DNA of 28,895 nt from Baffinella frigidus (GCA_026770585.1 MU646456.1:68429-97323); one strand, 5' to 3'; positions 7,238 through 15,372 are shown, counted from the first letter of the stretch. A program made the numbers and translations. The notes: generated by a model not told the origin, from the letters alone.

Positions 7238-7351
7238 CTGCTGGAGGAGGCGGGCGATTTCCAAGACTTCTGGGTGTCTGCCCTCGGCAGAGTATTCTCC
7301 TTCCGCAGCAGCTGCTGTTATTCCCGCCAGCAGAACCACGAGCAAGAGCAT
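7238..7351 (-). CDS. Candidate first exon of a secreted or plastid-targeted protein
   Basis: Read on the minus strand from an ATG at 7351-7349, 38 codons begin MLLLVVLLAGITAAAAEGEY. This is a textbook signal-peptide shape: a hydrophobic core of about ten residues followed by a small-residue cleavage site (AAAA|EG). The frame then has a short charged helix-like stretch (HPEVLEIARLLQQ) and reaches CAG|GTGAAG at 7238/7237, a good splice donor. It lies in a repeat-poor island, unlike its surroundings. The downstream exon is not identified. The frame also stays open upstream to 7495, so the start could be earlier. No family is recognised. The support is only composition, signal-like sequence and donor; it could be a chance frame. 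Confidence 0.35.
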
Positions 7352-7489
7352 CAGGTTCTGCCTCCCCTGTCGGGATCCACTCCCGCATCCGGAACTCTTG
7401 CTTCTGCCACCACGTGGGACGACCCATCGAATACACCGCCCCGGTCGTCGTCGCTGCCTGGTGTGCCATCCAGCCGTGCAAGGAATGAG

Positions 7490-8036
7490 CGCCATGTCAC
7501 CGGCACATGTCCGGATTTCCTTCCCCCCTTCCCTCTGGAGTCAAGAGCCAAGACGGGGAACTCCGCGCGAACCTTGGAATAGATGGACGGAAATCCGACA
7601 TCCACACACAAAGCGCTGCTTGTGGAAGGTGGCAAGACGCAAGGACGAACAGACGAGTGGAGACGACTACAGGAACACGGGGACAGAGTCCAAGGTCGCT
7701 GACAGCCAACAGGGTAGACCTGCCTTGAGAACGACACGACAGACCTGACAGGATCTTGGTGCAGCGGACGAGTGAACCTCAACGACATTGATATCTCTCT
7801 GGGCCGCACACATCTCTTGGTGCCCTGCAAGGTTCTCCTCCAAGAGCCGCCCTCCCCCCCTCCAATCGCCGTGCTTGCCCCGTGGGGTTCGCTGACGACG
7901 CCGACCCACCTTCCAGATTCGGCCGTGTTGCCACTCCCAAGGAGGAGACCCAAGGAGGAGAGCCCAGATGGGGGGCGGCCGAAGTCTGGAGGAAGCAGTA
8001 AACGTCGGGGGTGAAAGGGAAAAAGAGGAGGGAGAG
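7490..8036. other. Repeat-poor GC-rich island, no assigned gene
   Basis: Several overlapping frames stay open on both strands because of composition. None shows a recognisable domain. It lies between the leftward candidate exon and the rightward membrane-protein candidate, so it could hold a shared 5' region; that is inference from position only. Confidence 0.35.
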
Positions 8037-8297
8037 ATGGGGGCAGGCTGCTGCACCTGCTGGAACACGATGAGCGGCGCCGTCATCCTGGGGGGCTTGC
8101 CTATTTTGGGGTTGGTGTTGCTGGTGCTGGCCAGCCTGAGAGGGTGGGGCTGGGGGGTCTTTATATCTGTGCTCGACATTCTCATCGGCATCTGCGCCTG
8201 GGCCTTCATCAAAATACGCAAGAAAAGTGTGCAAACGCTGTGCTATCCCCGCCCGAACCCCCTCCCCAAGTTGGCTTGCTGGGTAGCCCTTCCATGA
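8037..8297 (+). CDS. Candidate small two-helix membrane protein
   Basis: The ATG at 8037 opens 86 codons beginning MGAGCCTCWNTMSGAVILGG. Two hydrophobic segments are visible, at about residues 13-32 (rich in G, L, V) and 37-57 (including FISVLDILIGICAWAFI), followed by the basic stop KIRKK. Gly2 with nearby Cys5, 6 and 8 looks like an N-myristoylation plus palmitoylation site, which is known to anchor proteins at membranes; here it is inference. The upstream in-frame ATG at 7968 would add a charged, less likely extension. The tail after KIRKK is low in character and the true end may lie at a donor near 8225. No family recognised. The hydrophobic pattern is the main support. Confidence 0.35.
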   Translation: MGAGCCTCWNTMSGAVILGGLPILGLVLLVLASLRGWGWGVFISVLDILIGICAWAFIKIRKKSVQTLCYPRPNPLPKLACWVALP

Positions 8298-8318
8298 CCT
8301 GCCACTAGCCCTCGGAGG

Positions 8319-8424
8319 TGGCTCAAATAGTGCTCAGGGGCATTTTCGATTTACCTTGGATCGGGGTCGGATCCGACCCCGATCCAAGGTAAATCGAAGT
8401 CCTTCCAGGACACTGTTTGAGCCA
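8319..8424. mobile_element. Foldback element with perfect 50-bp palindromic core
   Basis: Outer ends are GTGGCTCAAATAGTG and CACTGTTTGAGCCAC. At 8347-8396 the core is a perfect palindrome without a loop, CGATTTACCTTGGATCGGGG with its exact complement. A half copy of the left side is at 12385-12440 (CCACTAGCCCTGGGAGG, TGCTCAAATAGCG). Confidence 0.9.
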
Positions 8425-8454
8425 CTTGGGATGGCTGGTGGTTGCTGCGGGAAA

Positions 8455-8482
8455 CGGCGTACCACGCAAGAGTGGTACGCCG
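8455..8482. repeat. Solo hairpin GGCGTACCACGCAAGAGTGG
   Basis: Short hairpin GCGTACCACGCAAGAGTGGT followed by ACGCC. ACCACGCAAGAGTG is also the terminal repeat of the larger element at 20513-20689, so this may be the collapsed ends of such an element. Confidence 0.65.
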
Positions 8483-8599
8483 GACAGCTTGCTGCAACCA
8501 GGCAACGAGCAGATAGCTCCCTGCAGAGAGCAAGCAGACAGTTGCTGACGGTTACTTTCTGGCGGTTACAGGTAGACAGGTTATTGAATGCAACGAGCA

Positions 8600-8658
8600 A
8601 CCCCAAACCCTGAACCCTGAACCTTGAACCCTCAACCCTGAACCTTGAACCCTTAACC

Positions 8659-8697
<39 letters not shown>

Positions 8698-8845
8698 GCC
8701 CTCACTCAACCCTCAACCTTGAACCCTGAACCCTGAAACCTGAACCCTCAATCCTGACCCCTGAACCTTGAACTCTGAACCCTGAACCTTGAACCTTGAA
8801 CCTTGAACCCTCAAACCTCAACCATCAACCCTCAACCCTCAACCA

Positions 8846-8883
<38 letters not shown>

Positions 8884-8889
8884 ACCCTT
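8600..8889 (-). repeat. Telomere-like array, C-rich strand
   Basis: Tandem CCCTGAA, CCCTCAA and CCTTGAA heptamers, several of them runs of CCCTCAACCCTCAA. It is G-strand on the minus strand, opposite to 6126-6405. Confidence 0.92.
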
Positions 8890-8944
8890 CAATCAGGCTA
8901 GCGGAGCTGCGGTCTCCACTTGGTCCTCCGGTGATGTTGCGAGG

Positions 8945-9028
8945 GTCGATAATAGTCGCCACGGACGTCCTCCTCTTCTACTCCCTCCTCCTCATCGTCG
9001 TCCAGGTCCCCTCTTCTTCTTTGTTCCC
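8945..9028 (+). repeat. Dispersed GATAATAGTCGCCACGGAC repeat
   Basis: GATAATAGTCGCCACGGAC and CTTCTACTCCCTCCTCCTC recur at 9478-9535. A shortened form lies at 9805-9838. Confidence 0.75.
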
Positions 9029-9110
9029 ACCGAGACAAAAGTCGAGAGTGCAACGTCTCAAAGCAAAAGTGGAACCTCTGTTAACTTAACAAGTAACGGT
9101 GGAATACAGG
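9029..9110 (+). repeat. Dispersed repeat O (forward copy)
   Basis: CACCGAGACAAAAGTCGAGA, ACGTCTCAAAGCAAAAGTGG and AACCTCTGTTAACTTAA match 14757-14830 nearly exactly and the reverse of 3609-3715. Confidence 0.85.
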
Positions 9111-9146
9111 TCCTAGATAGGCCCTGTATCCGTGGTGCAGGTCTGC

Positions 9147-9475
9147 CGTGATTTTGGTTCCTGTAGGTCCTGGAGGTTTCGTGAGCTTCCACCATAGGCA
9201 GACACTGATAGGCTAACGGCCTGAAAATGGGGTAGTTAGGCATACGGCATTGCCTAGGACCTTCTACCGTAGGCCGAGGGATCCTAGGACCAAAAAGTCT
9301 CGGCCTACGGTAGGAGGTCCTAGGCAATGCCGTAGGCCTAACTACCCCATTTTCAGGCAGTTACCCCATTTTCAGGCAGTTACCCCATTAACACTGGAAC
9401 TTATCTTCAGGGTGTCAGCAGAGCCGCGCGTGTTCTCCGTAAGGGCCTCGCGTTTCCTCCGTTGACACACTGGTG
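9147..9475 (+). repeat. Dispersed repeat I, interrupted by element D2
   Basis: Left part GGTCTGCCGTGATTTTGG, GTAGGTCCTGGAGGTTTCGT, ATAGGCAGACACTG. It continues after D2 as ACACTGGAAC, then CAGAGCCGCGCGTGTTCTCC and TTGACACACTGG. An uninterrupted relative is at 9948-10180, and reverse copies are near 14565, 15258 and 20982. Confidence 0.8.
9206..9390. mobile_element. Family D foldback element (copy D2), TSD ACAC
   Basis: It runs from TGATAGGCTAACGGCCTGAA to TTACCCCATTA. ACAC at 9202-9205 and 9391-9394 (possibly ACACTG in full) flank it. The right end carries extra tandem copies of TTTTCAGGCAGTTACCCCA. The uninterrupted GACATTGGAAC or GACACTGGAAC site is seen at 10017 and, reversed, at 14571. 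Confidence 0.92.
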
Positions 9476-9641
9476 TAGATAATAGTCGCCACGGACTTCC
9501 TCCTGTTCTACTCCCTCCTCCTCCTCCTCGTCCAGTTTAATAGAGAGGATCTGGGTCACGTGTAGCAACTTTAGTTTTATTATTTGTACCAGAACGAGCC
9601 ACTTTACGGATCTAAAACCAGATCCTGGTACCAGGAAGGTC

Positions 9642-9791
9642 CCACCAGCCGTCACGATTGGACCAAATCGTCGATTTTAGATTGTAGGTTTACCCTTGAA
9701 TTGCCCTTGCAGAGACCCTGGCTCTGGGGTCTCTGCAAGGGTAACTCTCAAGTCTAAAATCGATGATTTGGTCCAACCGGGAGGGTTGGTG
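9642..9791. mobile_element. Family G foldback element (copy G1)
   Basis: Terminal repeats CCACCAGCCGTCACGATTGG and CCGGGAGGGTTGGTG. Next come GGACCAAATCGTCGATTTTA and its complement, then TTGCAGAGACCC with GGGTCTCTGCAA. Nearly the full length pairs. Confidence 0.9.
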
Positions 9792-9856
9792 TTCTGCTGA
9801 TGCCTAGCTCTGGACTTCCTCCTCTTCTACTCCCTCCTCAAAAGCTCCAACGGGTT

Positions 9857-10180
9857 GCTGGTGGTCTGCCGTTATTTGGGTGCCTGTAGGTCCTTGAGGT
9901 TTTATGAGCTCCCACAATAGGATAGGAGTCCCTAGGGACCTCGTCCAGGTCTGCCGTGATGCGGGTGCCGTTAGGTCCTCTAGTTTTTGTCAGCTCCCAC
10001 CATAGTATCATAGGCGGACATTGGAACGTGTGCGGTGTCAACAGAGCCGCTCGTGTTCTCCGTTAGAGCCGCGCGTGTTCTCATCAACAGAAGCGTTGTG
10101 TTTGGGGCGGGGTGTTCAACCAAGTGTTTCGAGAACGTTGCAGGTTTGCTATGTGACTTCAAATGCCGCAACACACTGGT
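9857..10180 (+). repeat. Two further copies of repeat I
   Basis: First copy at 9857-9915 (GTCTGCCGTTATTTGGGTGC, AGGTCCTTGAGGTTTTATGA). Second at 9948-10180, including CATAGGCGGACATTGGAACG, CAACAGAGCCGCTCGTGTTC and CAACACACTGG. These carry the unoccupied version of the D2 site. Confidence 0.75.
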
Positions 10181-10236
10181 CTCGAAGACGACGCAGCCTC
10201 ATGCACCATACGAAACCATCGAAGTTTGCATTAGAA

Positions 10237-10331
10237 GGGGTGTAGGTTTTGGGAGTTTGGGGGTTAAGGGCTGTTGTTTGGGGTTTATAGTGTGGGGATT
10301 GGGGTTCAGGGTTTAGGGCTTAGGTTTTAGA
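10237..10331 (+). repeat. Short telomere-like array, G-rich strand
   Basis: Loose repeats such as GGGTTTATAG, GGGTTCAGGGTTTAGGGCTT. It is degenerate, with few exact TTTAGGG. Confidence 0.75.
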
Positions 10332-10541
10332 AGGGGTTTCCTGAGCTGAGCGTGCGGCCCTCTTCACGTGCTGCAAACCGATGCCCGACTCTGACCGTGT
10401 CTCGCCACCAGCCCCCAGAGCGGGAGCAAACGGTCTTTTTCGAGCCCCCTGATTTGCACCACAGGTCGTCGGAATCCGACGACATCCAGCACAACTCAAG
10501 GGGACTGAAACAGGCGATTTGCTCCCACTCTGAGGGCTGGC
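10332..10541. other. No supported gene
   Basis: A frame of about 110 codons (10352-10684) runs through here into the duplicated segment and a family B element. Because it crosses a mobile element and lacks a domain, I do not call it a gene. Confidence 0.4.
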
Positions 10542-10800
10542 GCGTGCAGGTTATAGCGAGCTCTCCCGTATGGCCAGGGACGCGCGCGGACGGCTTCCCG
10601 ACCGCAGTTTCCGTTACCTTATCCGTAGGAACCCCCCTATGTCCCTACGGGTTGCCTACCGTAGGGTCCACCGTAGGGTCCTAGGTCTTATCGCGGAGCC
10701 CGCTTCGACGCTGATCGTGTCTTGGTGTCGCCGCTCGCGTGCAGGTTATAGCGAGCTCTCCTGTATGGCCAGGGACGCGCGCTGACGGCTTCCCGACCGC
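10542..10800. repeat. 64-bp direct duplication flanking a family B element (copy B4)
   Basis: The 64-bp segment starting GCGTGCAGGTTATAGCGAGC at 10542-10605 recurs at 10737-10800 with three differences. Between the copies is a minus-oriented family B piece (10606-10697: CCGTTACCTTATCCGTAGGA, ACCCCCCTATGTCCCTACGG, CCTAGGTCTTATCGC) and about 39 bp of other sequence. Confidence 0.9.
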
Positions 10801-11109
10801 GTGCCCTGTCAAGTCGCAAAACTGCGTCCGAATCGGTAGAGCCATTCCGGTAGGACTTGTCGCGTTTTCGACTTTGGGATTTCAAGATTTCAGACTTCCA
10901 AAAGGTTTTAAAGGGCGTAAAACGTTTTAAAGCACACCGTTTCAAATCTCATGGTACAAATGAAGTCTCGAAGCCCTGTCAAGTCGCAAAACTGCGTCCG
11001 GATCGGTACTCCCTAACTATGTTCGAGTTACGTTCGTCTCGTCGTTAAAATCATTTAGACGTAGATGGACGTTGAATTACCAATTGGTACTCTCCCCTGC
11101 GACTTCCTT
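10801..11109. repeat. Spacer with 34-bp direct duplication
   Basis: GCCCTGTCAAGTCGCAAAAC followed by TGCGTCCGRATCGGTA occurs at about 10801 and 10974. The interval holds AAGGTTTTAAAGGGCGTAAA and ATGGTACAAATG. TCTCGTCGTTAAAATC, ATTTAGACGTAGATGGACG at about 11036 resembles 26875-26920. No gene seen. Confidence 0.65.
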
Positions 11110-11300
11110 TCTACGCTAGATCTGAGGGGACGCAGTCGCAAAATTCAATTTCGACAAATTTCTCCTGGTTTTCGTCAACTTTTGGCGGAATTGATTTCCG
11201 TACATTCTGCCATTGAGGTGACTTTTGATTGACAACCATCACGTCTAAAGTGGTGACTTGCACCACGCCTCTCCAGCGTTCGTTTCGGTTTCATCCTCTT
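11110..11300 (+). repeat. Dispersed repeat L, second copy
   Basis: Matches 1085-1236: TCTACGCTAGA, TCAACTTTTGGCGG, GATTTCCGTACATTCTGC, GACTTTTGATTGACAA, TCACGTCTAAAGTGGTGA. The hairpin of the first copy is broken here. Confidence 0.65.
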
Positions 11301-11570
11301 TATTACATTCACGTGTAGGCCTTGCATGGTGTGATAATCTTCGTATACGTTGTATACTTGGTGATATACGACTCTGGGTAGGTCCCTCGAGATTATCTTC
11401 TCTCTCGTGTGACCTCCCCGGAGAACGCTCTCAAATCTACTGCCGATCGGGCAGGTCACACGTGAGGACCATCTCGGGACGAGCCCGCCTCAGGCGGAGC
11501 ACACAAATCATTTATGTAGACTTTAGGATATCATCAGGAAGAGTGGCGCTGTCAAAAGCGGGTGCCGGGT
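11301..11570. other. No supported gene; unassigned spacer
   Basis: Frames of about 95-105 codons exist on both strands without domains or repeats of note. I see nothing firm here. Confidence 0.4.
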
Positions 11571-11621
11571 AAATCCGAGGTCTGAAAATCGACGATTTGG
11601 TCTTTCCGTGAGGGTTGGTGG
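11571..11621 (-). mobile_element. Half of a family G element (copy G2)
   Basis: GGTAAATCCGAGGTCTGAAA, ATCGACGATTTGGTC and CCGTGAGGGTTGGTGG match one arm of family G. The other arm is absent. Confidence 0.75.
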
Positions 11622-12384
11622 TCCTTTTGACTTGCACCACGCCTCTCCGGCGGGTGCCGGGAGAAACGAGCTTGGAAAGATAGTTCCTGTTTATCGGTCC
11701 TACTAGCTTGGAAAAAAGCCATGTTTCTTGGTCCTAAGAGTCCTATTCCTAAGTCCTTTGCATTGGCCTGCCCTTCACCCTGATTTAAACCATGCACCCT
11801 GAAACCTAGTCCCCTAAACCCTAAACCCTCGCAGGAAACACGACGCAGGACAGCTACGCTGCTGGTGGGCGCCAAAAGTGTTGGGAATTGGAGCCGTTGC
11901 TGGGCGCTACAATGATTTTTTGTACCACGAAACACTTTAAGCGCGAAACGTTGCGTATGAAATTCCCACTTATGACATGGCGTGGCCGCGCCAGGTCAGA
12001 AGTTCAATAATTTTCGAGATCGTGTAGTAAAATGATATTTCGTTCGTGTAAAGTTGATTCTACCCGAGAAACACGCCAAAAGTGATGGGAATTGGAGCTC
12101 TTTGCCGCGGGTATAATGTTTTTTTGAGAGAATTTGTACCAGGATTTGCGAACGAGTGTGTGTGTGAAAAGGAACTTGTGCCCTTGCGCGGCCTGGCAGG
12201 AAACACGACGCAGGATAGCTACGCTGCTGGTGGGCTGGCCGCGCCCTTCCAGCTGAAAGGCTCTGCGGCGCAGGTACGCACTTAAGAAATCGGCCACTTC
12301 AGAAATGTAAACTTAAGAAAGAAATGTAAACTTACGGTTGATATAACAAATACATCATATGTTCCCCCCTCTGTGGTGCTCTCC
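11622..12384. repeat. Spacer with rearranged duplicated blocks
   Basis: CAGGAAACACGACGCAGGA with TAGCTACGCTGCTGGTGGGC occurs at about 11832-11870 and 12197-12234. GCCAAAAGTG, GGGAATTGGAGC occurs at 11870 and 12072. The two blocks are adjacent in the first place and in swapped order about 100 bp apart in the second. A short CCCTAAACCCTAAACCC lies at 11812-11829. AAATGTAAACTTAAGAAAGA (about 12304) recurs exactly near 13119. Confidence 0.7.
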
Positions 12385-12462
12385 CACTAGCCCTGGGAGG
12401 TTGCTCAAATAGCGCCCTGGAACATCTTCGCTTTCCACAAACCCTGAACCCTGAACCCCAAG
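12385..12462 (+). repeat. Half copy of the 8.3-kb foldback, then CCCTGAA repeats
   Basis: CCACTAGCCCTGGGAGG and TGCTCAAATAGCG match 8303-8340. The sequence then passes into AACCCTGAACCCTGAACCCC. Confidence 0.7.
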
Positions 12463-12501
12463 GCTGCATATCCTCGAACCTTCCTGCCAGTCACCACCCT
12501 A

Positions 12502-12638
12502 ATCTCCATAGAAGTATTAATCAATTCCTTTTGGGCAACGAAAATTACTACACGGTTTGCTCATAAAAGTAGTTGTAAAGCATTTGTGTAGTAAATTTCG
12601 TTGCGCCAAAAGCAATTGATTAATACTTTTGTGGAGAT
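12502..12638. mobile_element. Family F foldback element (copy F2)
   Basis: Arms ATCTCCATAGAAGTATTAAT and ATTAATACTTTTGTGGAGAT. Inner arms carry AACGAAAATTACTACACGGT and TTGTGTAGTAAATTTCGTTG. It aligns with copy F1 throughout. Confidence 0.93.
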
Positions 12639-12654
12639 GAACCCCCTCACGCAG

Positions 12655-12858
12655 CCTCCAACCCTCACGGACGGACCAAATCGACGATTTTTGATCTTTG
12701 GGTAAAGCACTTTTAAAACTCCCAAAACCTGTCCTTTGTGGGTCCATGGGACTTTTAACGTTATATTGTTTTTGTCAGCGGGGTCGTTTTCGACCCCTCT
12801 GCAAGGGAAAAATGGCTCCAAGAATTCGTTGATTTGGTCTCACCGTGAGGGTTGGTGG
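12655..12858. mobile_element. Family G foldback element (copy G3)
   Basis: Ends CCTCCAACCCTCACGG and CCGTGAGGGTTGGTGG. Next: ACCAAATCGACGATTTTTGA with ATTCGTTGATTTGGTCTC. The centre includes GGGGTCGTTTTCGACCCC, a small hairpin. Confidence 0.88.
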
Positions 12859-12887
12859 TCTCCCCTGCGTGGTGCTCTCGTTGCTGC

Positions 12888-13027
12888 CCACCAACCCTCG
12901 CGGGAGGACCAAATCGTCGATTTTAAGACCTCGGATTTACCGGGCGGAGGGGTCAGATCTGACCCCTCTGTCGAAGGGAAATGGCTCCAAACATTAGTCG
13001 ATTTGGTCCGACCGTGAGGGTTGGTGG
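12888..13027. mobile_element. Family G foldback element (copy G4)
   Basis: Ends CCACCAACCCTCGCGGGAGG and CGACCGTGAGGGTTGGTGG. The centre is GAGGGGTCAGATCTGACCCC, a perfect hairpin. It sits 29 bp from copy G3. Confidence 0.9.
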
Positions 13028-13223
13028 TGCGCCTCTCCCCTTCTGGCAAGCACTAGCAAGCGCTCGCTGGGGGGGGGCTGCCCTCGCGCGGAGGTGGGGT
13101 TCTGAGGCGGGCCGACAAATGTAAACTTAAGAAAGAAATGTAAACTTACGGATGGTGGGTGTTCAGGCGATGGTTTAGGGTATAGGGTATTATGGTTCTG
13201 GAGATATAAAAGGGGGTTTGTTT
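13028..13223. other. No supported gene; TATA-like site in spacer
   Basis: AAATGTAAACTTAAGAAAGA at about 13119 is shared with 12304. TATAAAAG at 13205-13212 looks like a TATA box and lies just before the protein-like duplicate at 13224, but no gene is established downstream. Confidence 0.4.
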
Positions 13224-13517
13224 GGACGCTGGCAGACAATGGTGGTGATAGAGCGGGCGACGGTTGTGTTGGAGCGTTTCTTAATGAATACACTGCCAGC
13301 CAGGATCTTTTACCGTAAGTCAACAAAGCTGGTCCTCGGCAGTAAGTTGCCACTTCGTCTAGATGGACCGGCTCTGGGAGCCGGCATTTGACTTAAGGGC
13401 TGTGGTTTCCAGGGGGAGTTGACTTATGATCGTAGGCGAAATGTCCTGGCTCAGAGTGAAATCAGGACACTGGCAGGCGATGGTGGTGTTGGAACGGGTG
13501 GTCGCGGTGCTGGGCGG
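13224..13517 (+). pseudogene. Duplicated protein-like fragment around an inserted segment
   Basis: Two copies of a 53-bp piece (13224-13276 and 13465-13517) translate as GRWQTMVVIERATVVL and GHWQAMVVLERVVAVL. The second continues open to 13644 (LGGRVVEKRKGTLLRAEFTT). The changes between them are mostly conservative at protein level. The segment between (about 13311-13430) is bounded by AGTCAAC and GTTGACT phrases. No family is recognised. They could be remnants of a repeated domain or simply a diverged DNA repeat. Confidence 0.35.
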
Positions 13518-13631
13518 GAGGGTGGTGGAGAAGCGAAAGGGGACGCTCCTGCGTGCGGAGTTCACGACGTTCACTATGGGCTTCACCGATGACCTCTGCC
13601 TCCTCCTCTCGTGCGCCTCCCCTGCCCTGCA

Positions 13632-13653
13632 CCCTAAAATCTGAACACTGAAC

Positions 13654-13704
<51 letters not shown>

Positions 13705-13807
13705 CCAATCCCTACACCCTAAGCCCAAAACCCAAAACCCAAAACCCAAAACCTTAAACTCTACACTCTCAACCCGAAACCCGAAACCCTGAACCCGAAA
13801 CCCTCAA
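13632..13807 (-). repeat. Telomere-like variant array
   Basis: Tandem CCGAAAA (six or more units), then CCCAAAA, then CCCGAAA. It looks like separately amplified variants of CCCTAAA. Confidence 0.88.
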
Positions 13808-13829
13808 CTGCGCTCCATCGCACATTCCG

Positions 13830-14060
13830 AGCAAGCCTCGCGAAGGGGGTCGCGACCCTCTTGTAAGAGAGCCGCGACCCCCTTGTAGGGGGTTCGCGAC
13901 CACACGTCTTTCTTCTTCTTCGTTATTACTCTCGATACAGGTCCTAAATGAGGCCCTTGAGCCTTGAGTTGAGTGATACAAAAGTCTATGCGCCTTAAGA
14001 AACGGGCCCACCTCGGAAACGTGAGCTATGCCATTTGTCAGGTTTGCCCCTCCCATTCAG
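13830..14060. repeat. Repeat S first copy with GCGACCCCCTTGTA tandem
   Basis: CGCGACCCTCTTGTA and CGCGACCCCCTTGTAGGGGG repeat at 13850-13900. TATTACTCTCGATACAGGTC, CTAAATGAGGCCCTTGAGCC and TTAAGAAACGGGCCC match 16008-16085 and 16213-16310. Confidence 0.75.
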
Positions 14061-14121
14061 TCATTGTTCAAGCCTACGGTAGCCATGTTCCGCCCCCCCC
14101 ACTCAGTTATTTTTCACACGT

Positions 14122-14291
14122 TCATAGGCTAACGGCCTGAAAATGGGGTAGTTAGGCATACGGCATTGCCTAGGACCTCCTACCGTAGGTAGGCCGAGGG
14201 ATCCTAGGACCAAAAAGTCTCGGCCTACGGTAGGAGGTCCTAGGCAATGCCGTATGCCTAAGTACCCCATTTTCAGGCCGTTAGCCTATGA
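14122..14291. mobile_element. Family D foldback element (copy D3), TSD ACGT
   Basis: TCATAGGCTAACGGCCTG to CAGGCCGTTAGCCTATGA, flanked by ACGT at 14118-14121 and 14292-14295. One arm has an extra TAGG (CCGTAGGTAGGCCGAG), so a small loop would bulge. Confidence 0.93.
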
Positions 14292-14295
14292 ACGT

Positions 14296-14468
14296 CTCAG
14301 CCGCGTGCACGCGCATGCGCCTCTTGCGAAATGCCAGCGCAGTCTAACATTATAATGGATGGAGGCGTTGGAGACGACAATTATAAGTTAATTATAAGTT
14401 ATAACTTGTAATTTATTGGGTTGTTTCTGCTGGAGACGAAAATGTACTGCAGGCGTCGAGTGAGTGAT
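14296..14468. other. No supported gene; AT-rich palindromic stretch
   Basis: ATTATAAGTTAATTATAAGTT ATAACTTGTAATTTATT-type sequence at about 14381-14418 forms short inverted and direct repeats of TTATAAGTTA. Nothing else stands out. Confidence 0.45.
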
Positions 14469-14552
14469 AACCCAAAACCCGAATCCCGAAACCCGAAACC
14501 CGAAACCCGAGTCCCGAAACCCGAAACCCTGAACCCGAAACCCGATACCCAA
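14469..14552 (-). repeat. Telomere-like variant array CCCGAAA
   Basis: AACCCGAAACCCGAAACCCG with ATCCCG, GTCCCG and ACCCTG variants. Confidence 0.85.
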
Positions 14553-14564
14553 AAGTGCTCCAAG

Positions 14565-14636
14565 TTCCAGTGTCCGCCTATGTTGGGAGCTCGAAGAACC
14601 TGCAGGACCTAAATGTCCCCCCTAAATGTCCCCCCT
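14565..14636 (-). repeat. Repeat I reverse copy plus TAAATGTCCCCCC tandem
   Basis: GTTCCAGTGTCCGCCTATGT, TGGGAGCTCGAAGAACCTGC, followed by two copies of TAAATGTCCCCCC. It carries the uninterrupted GTTCCAGTGTC site. Confidence 0.8.
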
Positions 14637-14749
14637 GGCGTCAACACCTGGAGTGAGAGATAAAGGACCAAGCGGTGGCGGGTGGGGGTGTCGGAGATGA
14701 CGCATGGCTGTCCCTGAGACGCGTGGGGTTAGCTATCCCCACCGTGTTA

Positions 14750-14852
14750 AGAGCGCTGCGCACCGAGACAAAAGTCGAGAGTGGGACGTCTCAAAGCAAA
14801 AGTGGAACCTCTGTTAACTTAAGAAGTAACAGTGGAAAACGCCCAGGGAGGA
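14750..14852 (+). repeat. Dispersed repeat O (third copy)
   Basis: GCGCTGCGCACCGAGACAAA, AGTCGAGAGTGGGACGTCTC, then AACCTCTGTTAACTTAAGAA. Closest to the reverse copy at 3609-3715, including the GCGCTGCGCACCGAG end. Confidence 0.85.
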
Positions 14853-14858
14853 CCCAAT

Positions 14859-15065
14859 CCACTCGAGGCTGCAAGAGTGAGTATTTTAAATTTGGGGTTG
14901 TTCAATGTAGTACCAGTCACGGGCAGGCTTGGTCACGTAGCTCCCATATATACGGGAGGAACGTGACCAAACGCGATATACGTAAGAAAATTACACAGCG
15001 GTCCACTTGTAAAGGACTTGTAAAGTTAAAACTTTTAAAATAGTCACATTTCTAGCCTCGAGTGG
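14859..15065. mobile_element. Family E foldback element (copy E4)
   Basis: Ends CCACTCGAGGCT and AGCCTCGAGTGG. The centre hairpin contains TTGGTCACGTAGCTCCCATA and TATACGGGAGGAACGTGACC. The order of internal blocks is reversed compared with copy E2, as expected for the opposite orientation. Confidence 0.88.
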
Positions 15066-15257
15066 ATTTGAAGCGGTCGGCCTGAGGACCAAAAGTAAAT
15101 TTCTCCCCCCGGGCTTCTTCTCTTCTTCTTTATTACCCTCGCATGGTGTGCACCAAGGAGACCTCGAGAGAGGCCCCCCAGCCTTTTGAAAAGTGATCAA
15201 CTTATTACTACCCCCCCCGGGCGTAGACACCTTAGGCACGTGGTCCGTGCCGTGGTC

Positions 15258-15372
15258 CGAGTTCCAGTGTCCGCCTATGTTGGGCGCTCGAAGAACCTCA
15301 AGGACCTGAATGTCCCCCCTAAATGTCCCCCCTAAATGTTCCCCCTAAATGCCCCCCCTAAATGTCCCCCCT
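15258..15372 (-). repeat. Repeat I reverse copy plus 12-13 bp tandem
   Basis: GTTCCAGTGTCCGCCTATGT, then about five copies of CCCCCCTAAATGT with single-base variants (TTCCCCC, GCCCCCC). Confidence 0.85.

Noticed and set aside
1-8900. CRISPR-like array
   Set aside because: Repeats are contiguous or palindromic transposon-like without regular unique spacers, and the DNA is eukaryotic.
10352-10684. 110-codon plus-strand ORF
   Set aside because: It crosses the 64-bp duplication and a family B element and ends in translated element sequence; no domain seen.
13205-13212. TATAAAAG as a promoter
   Set aside because: A single match of this length is expected by chance in a 29-kb window and no firm gene follows.
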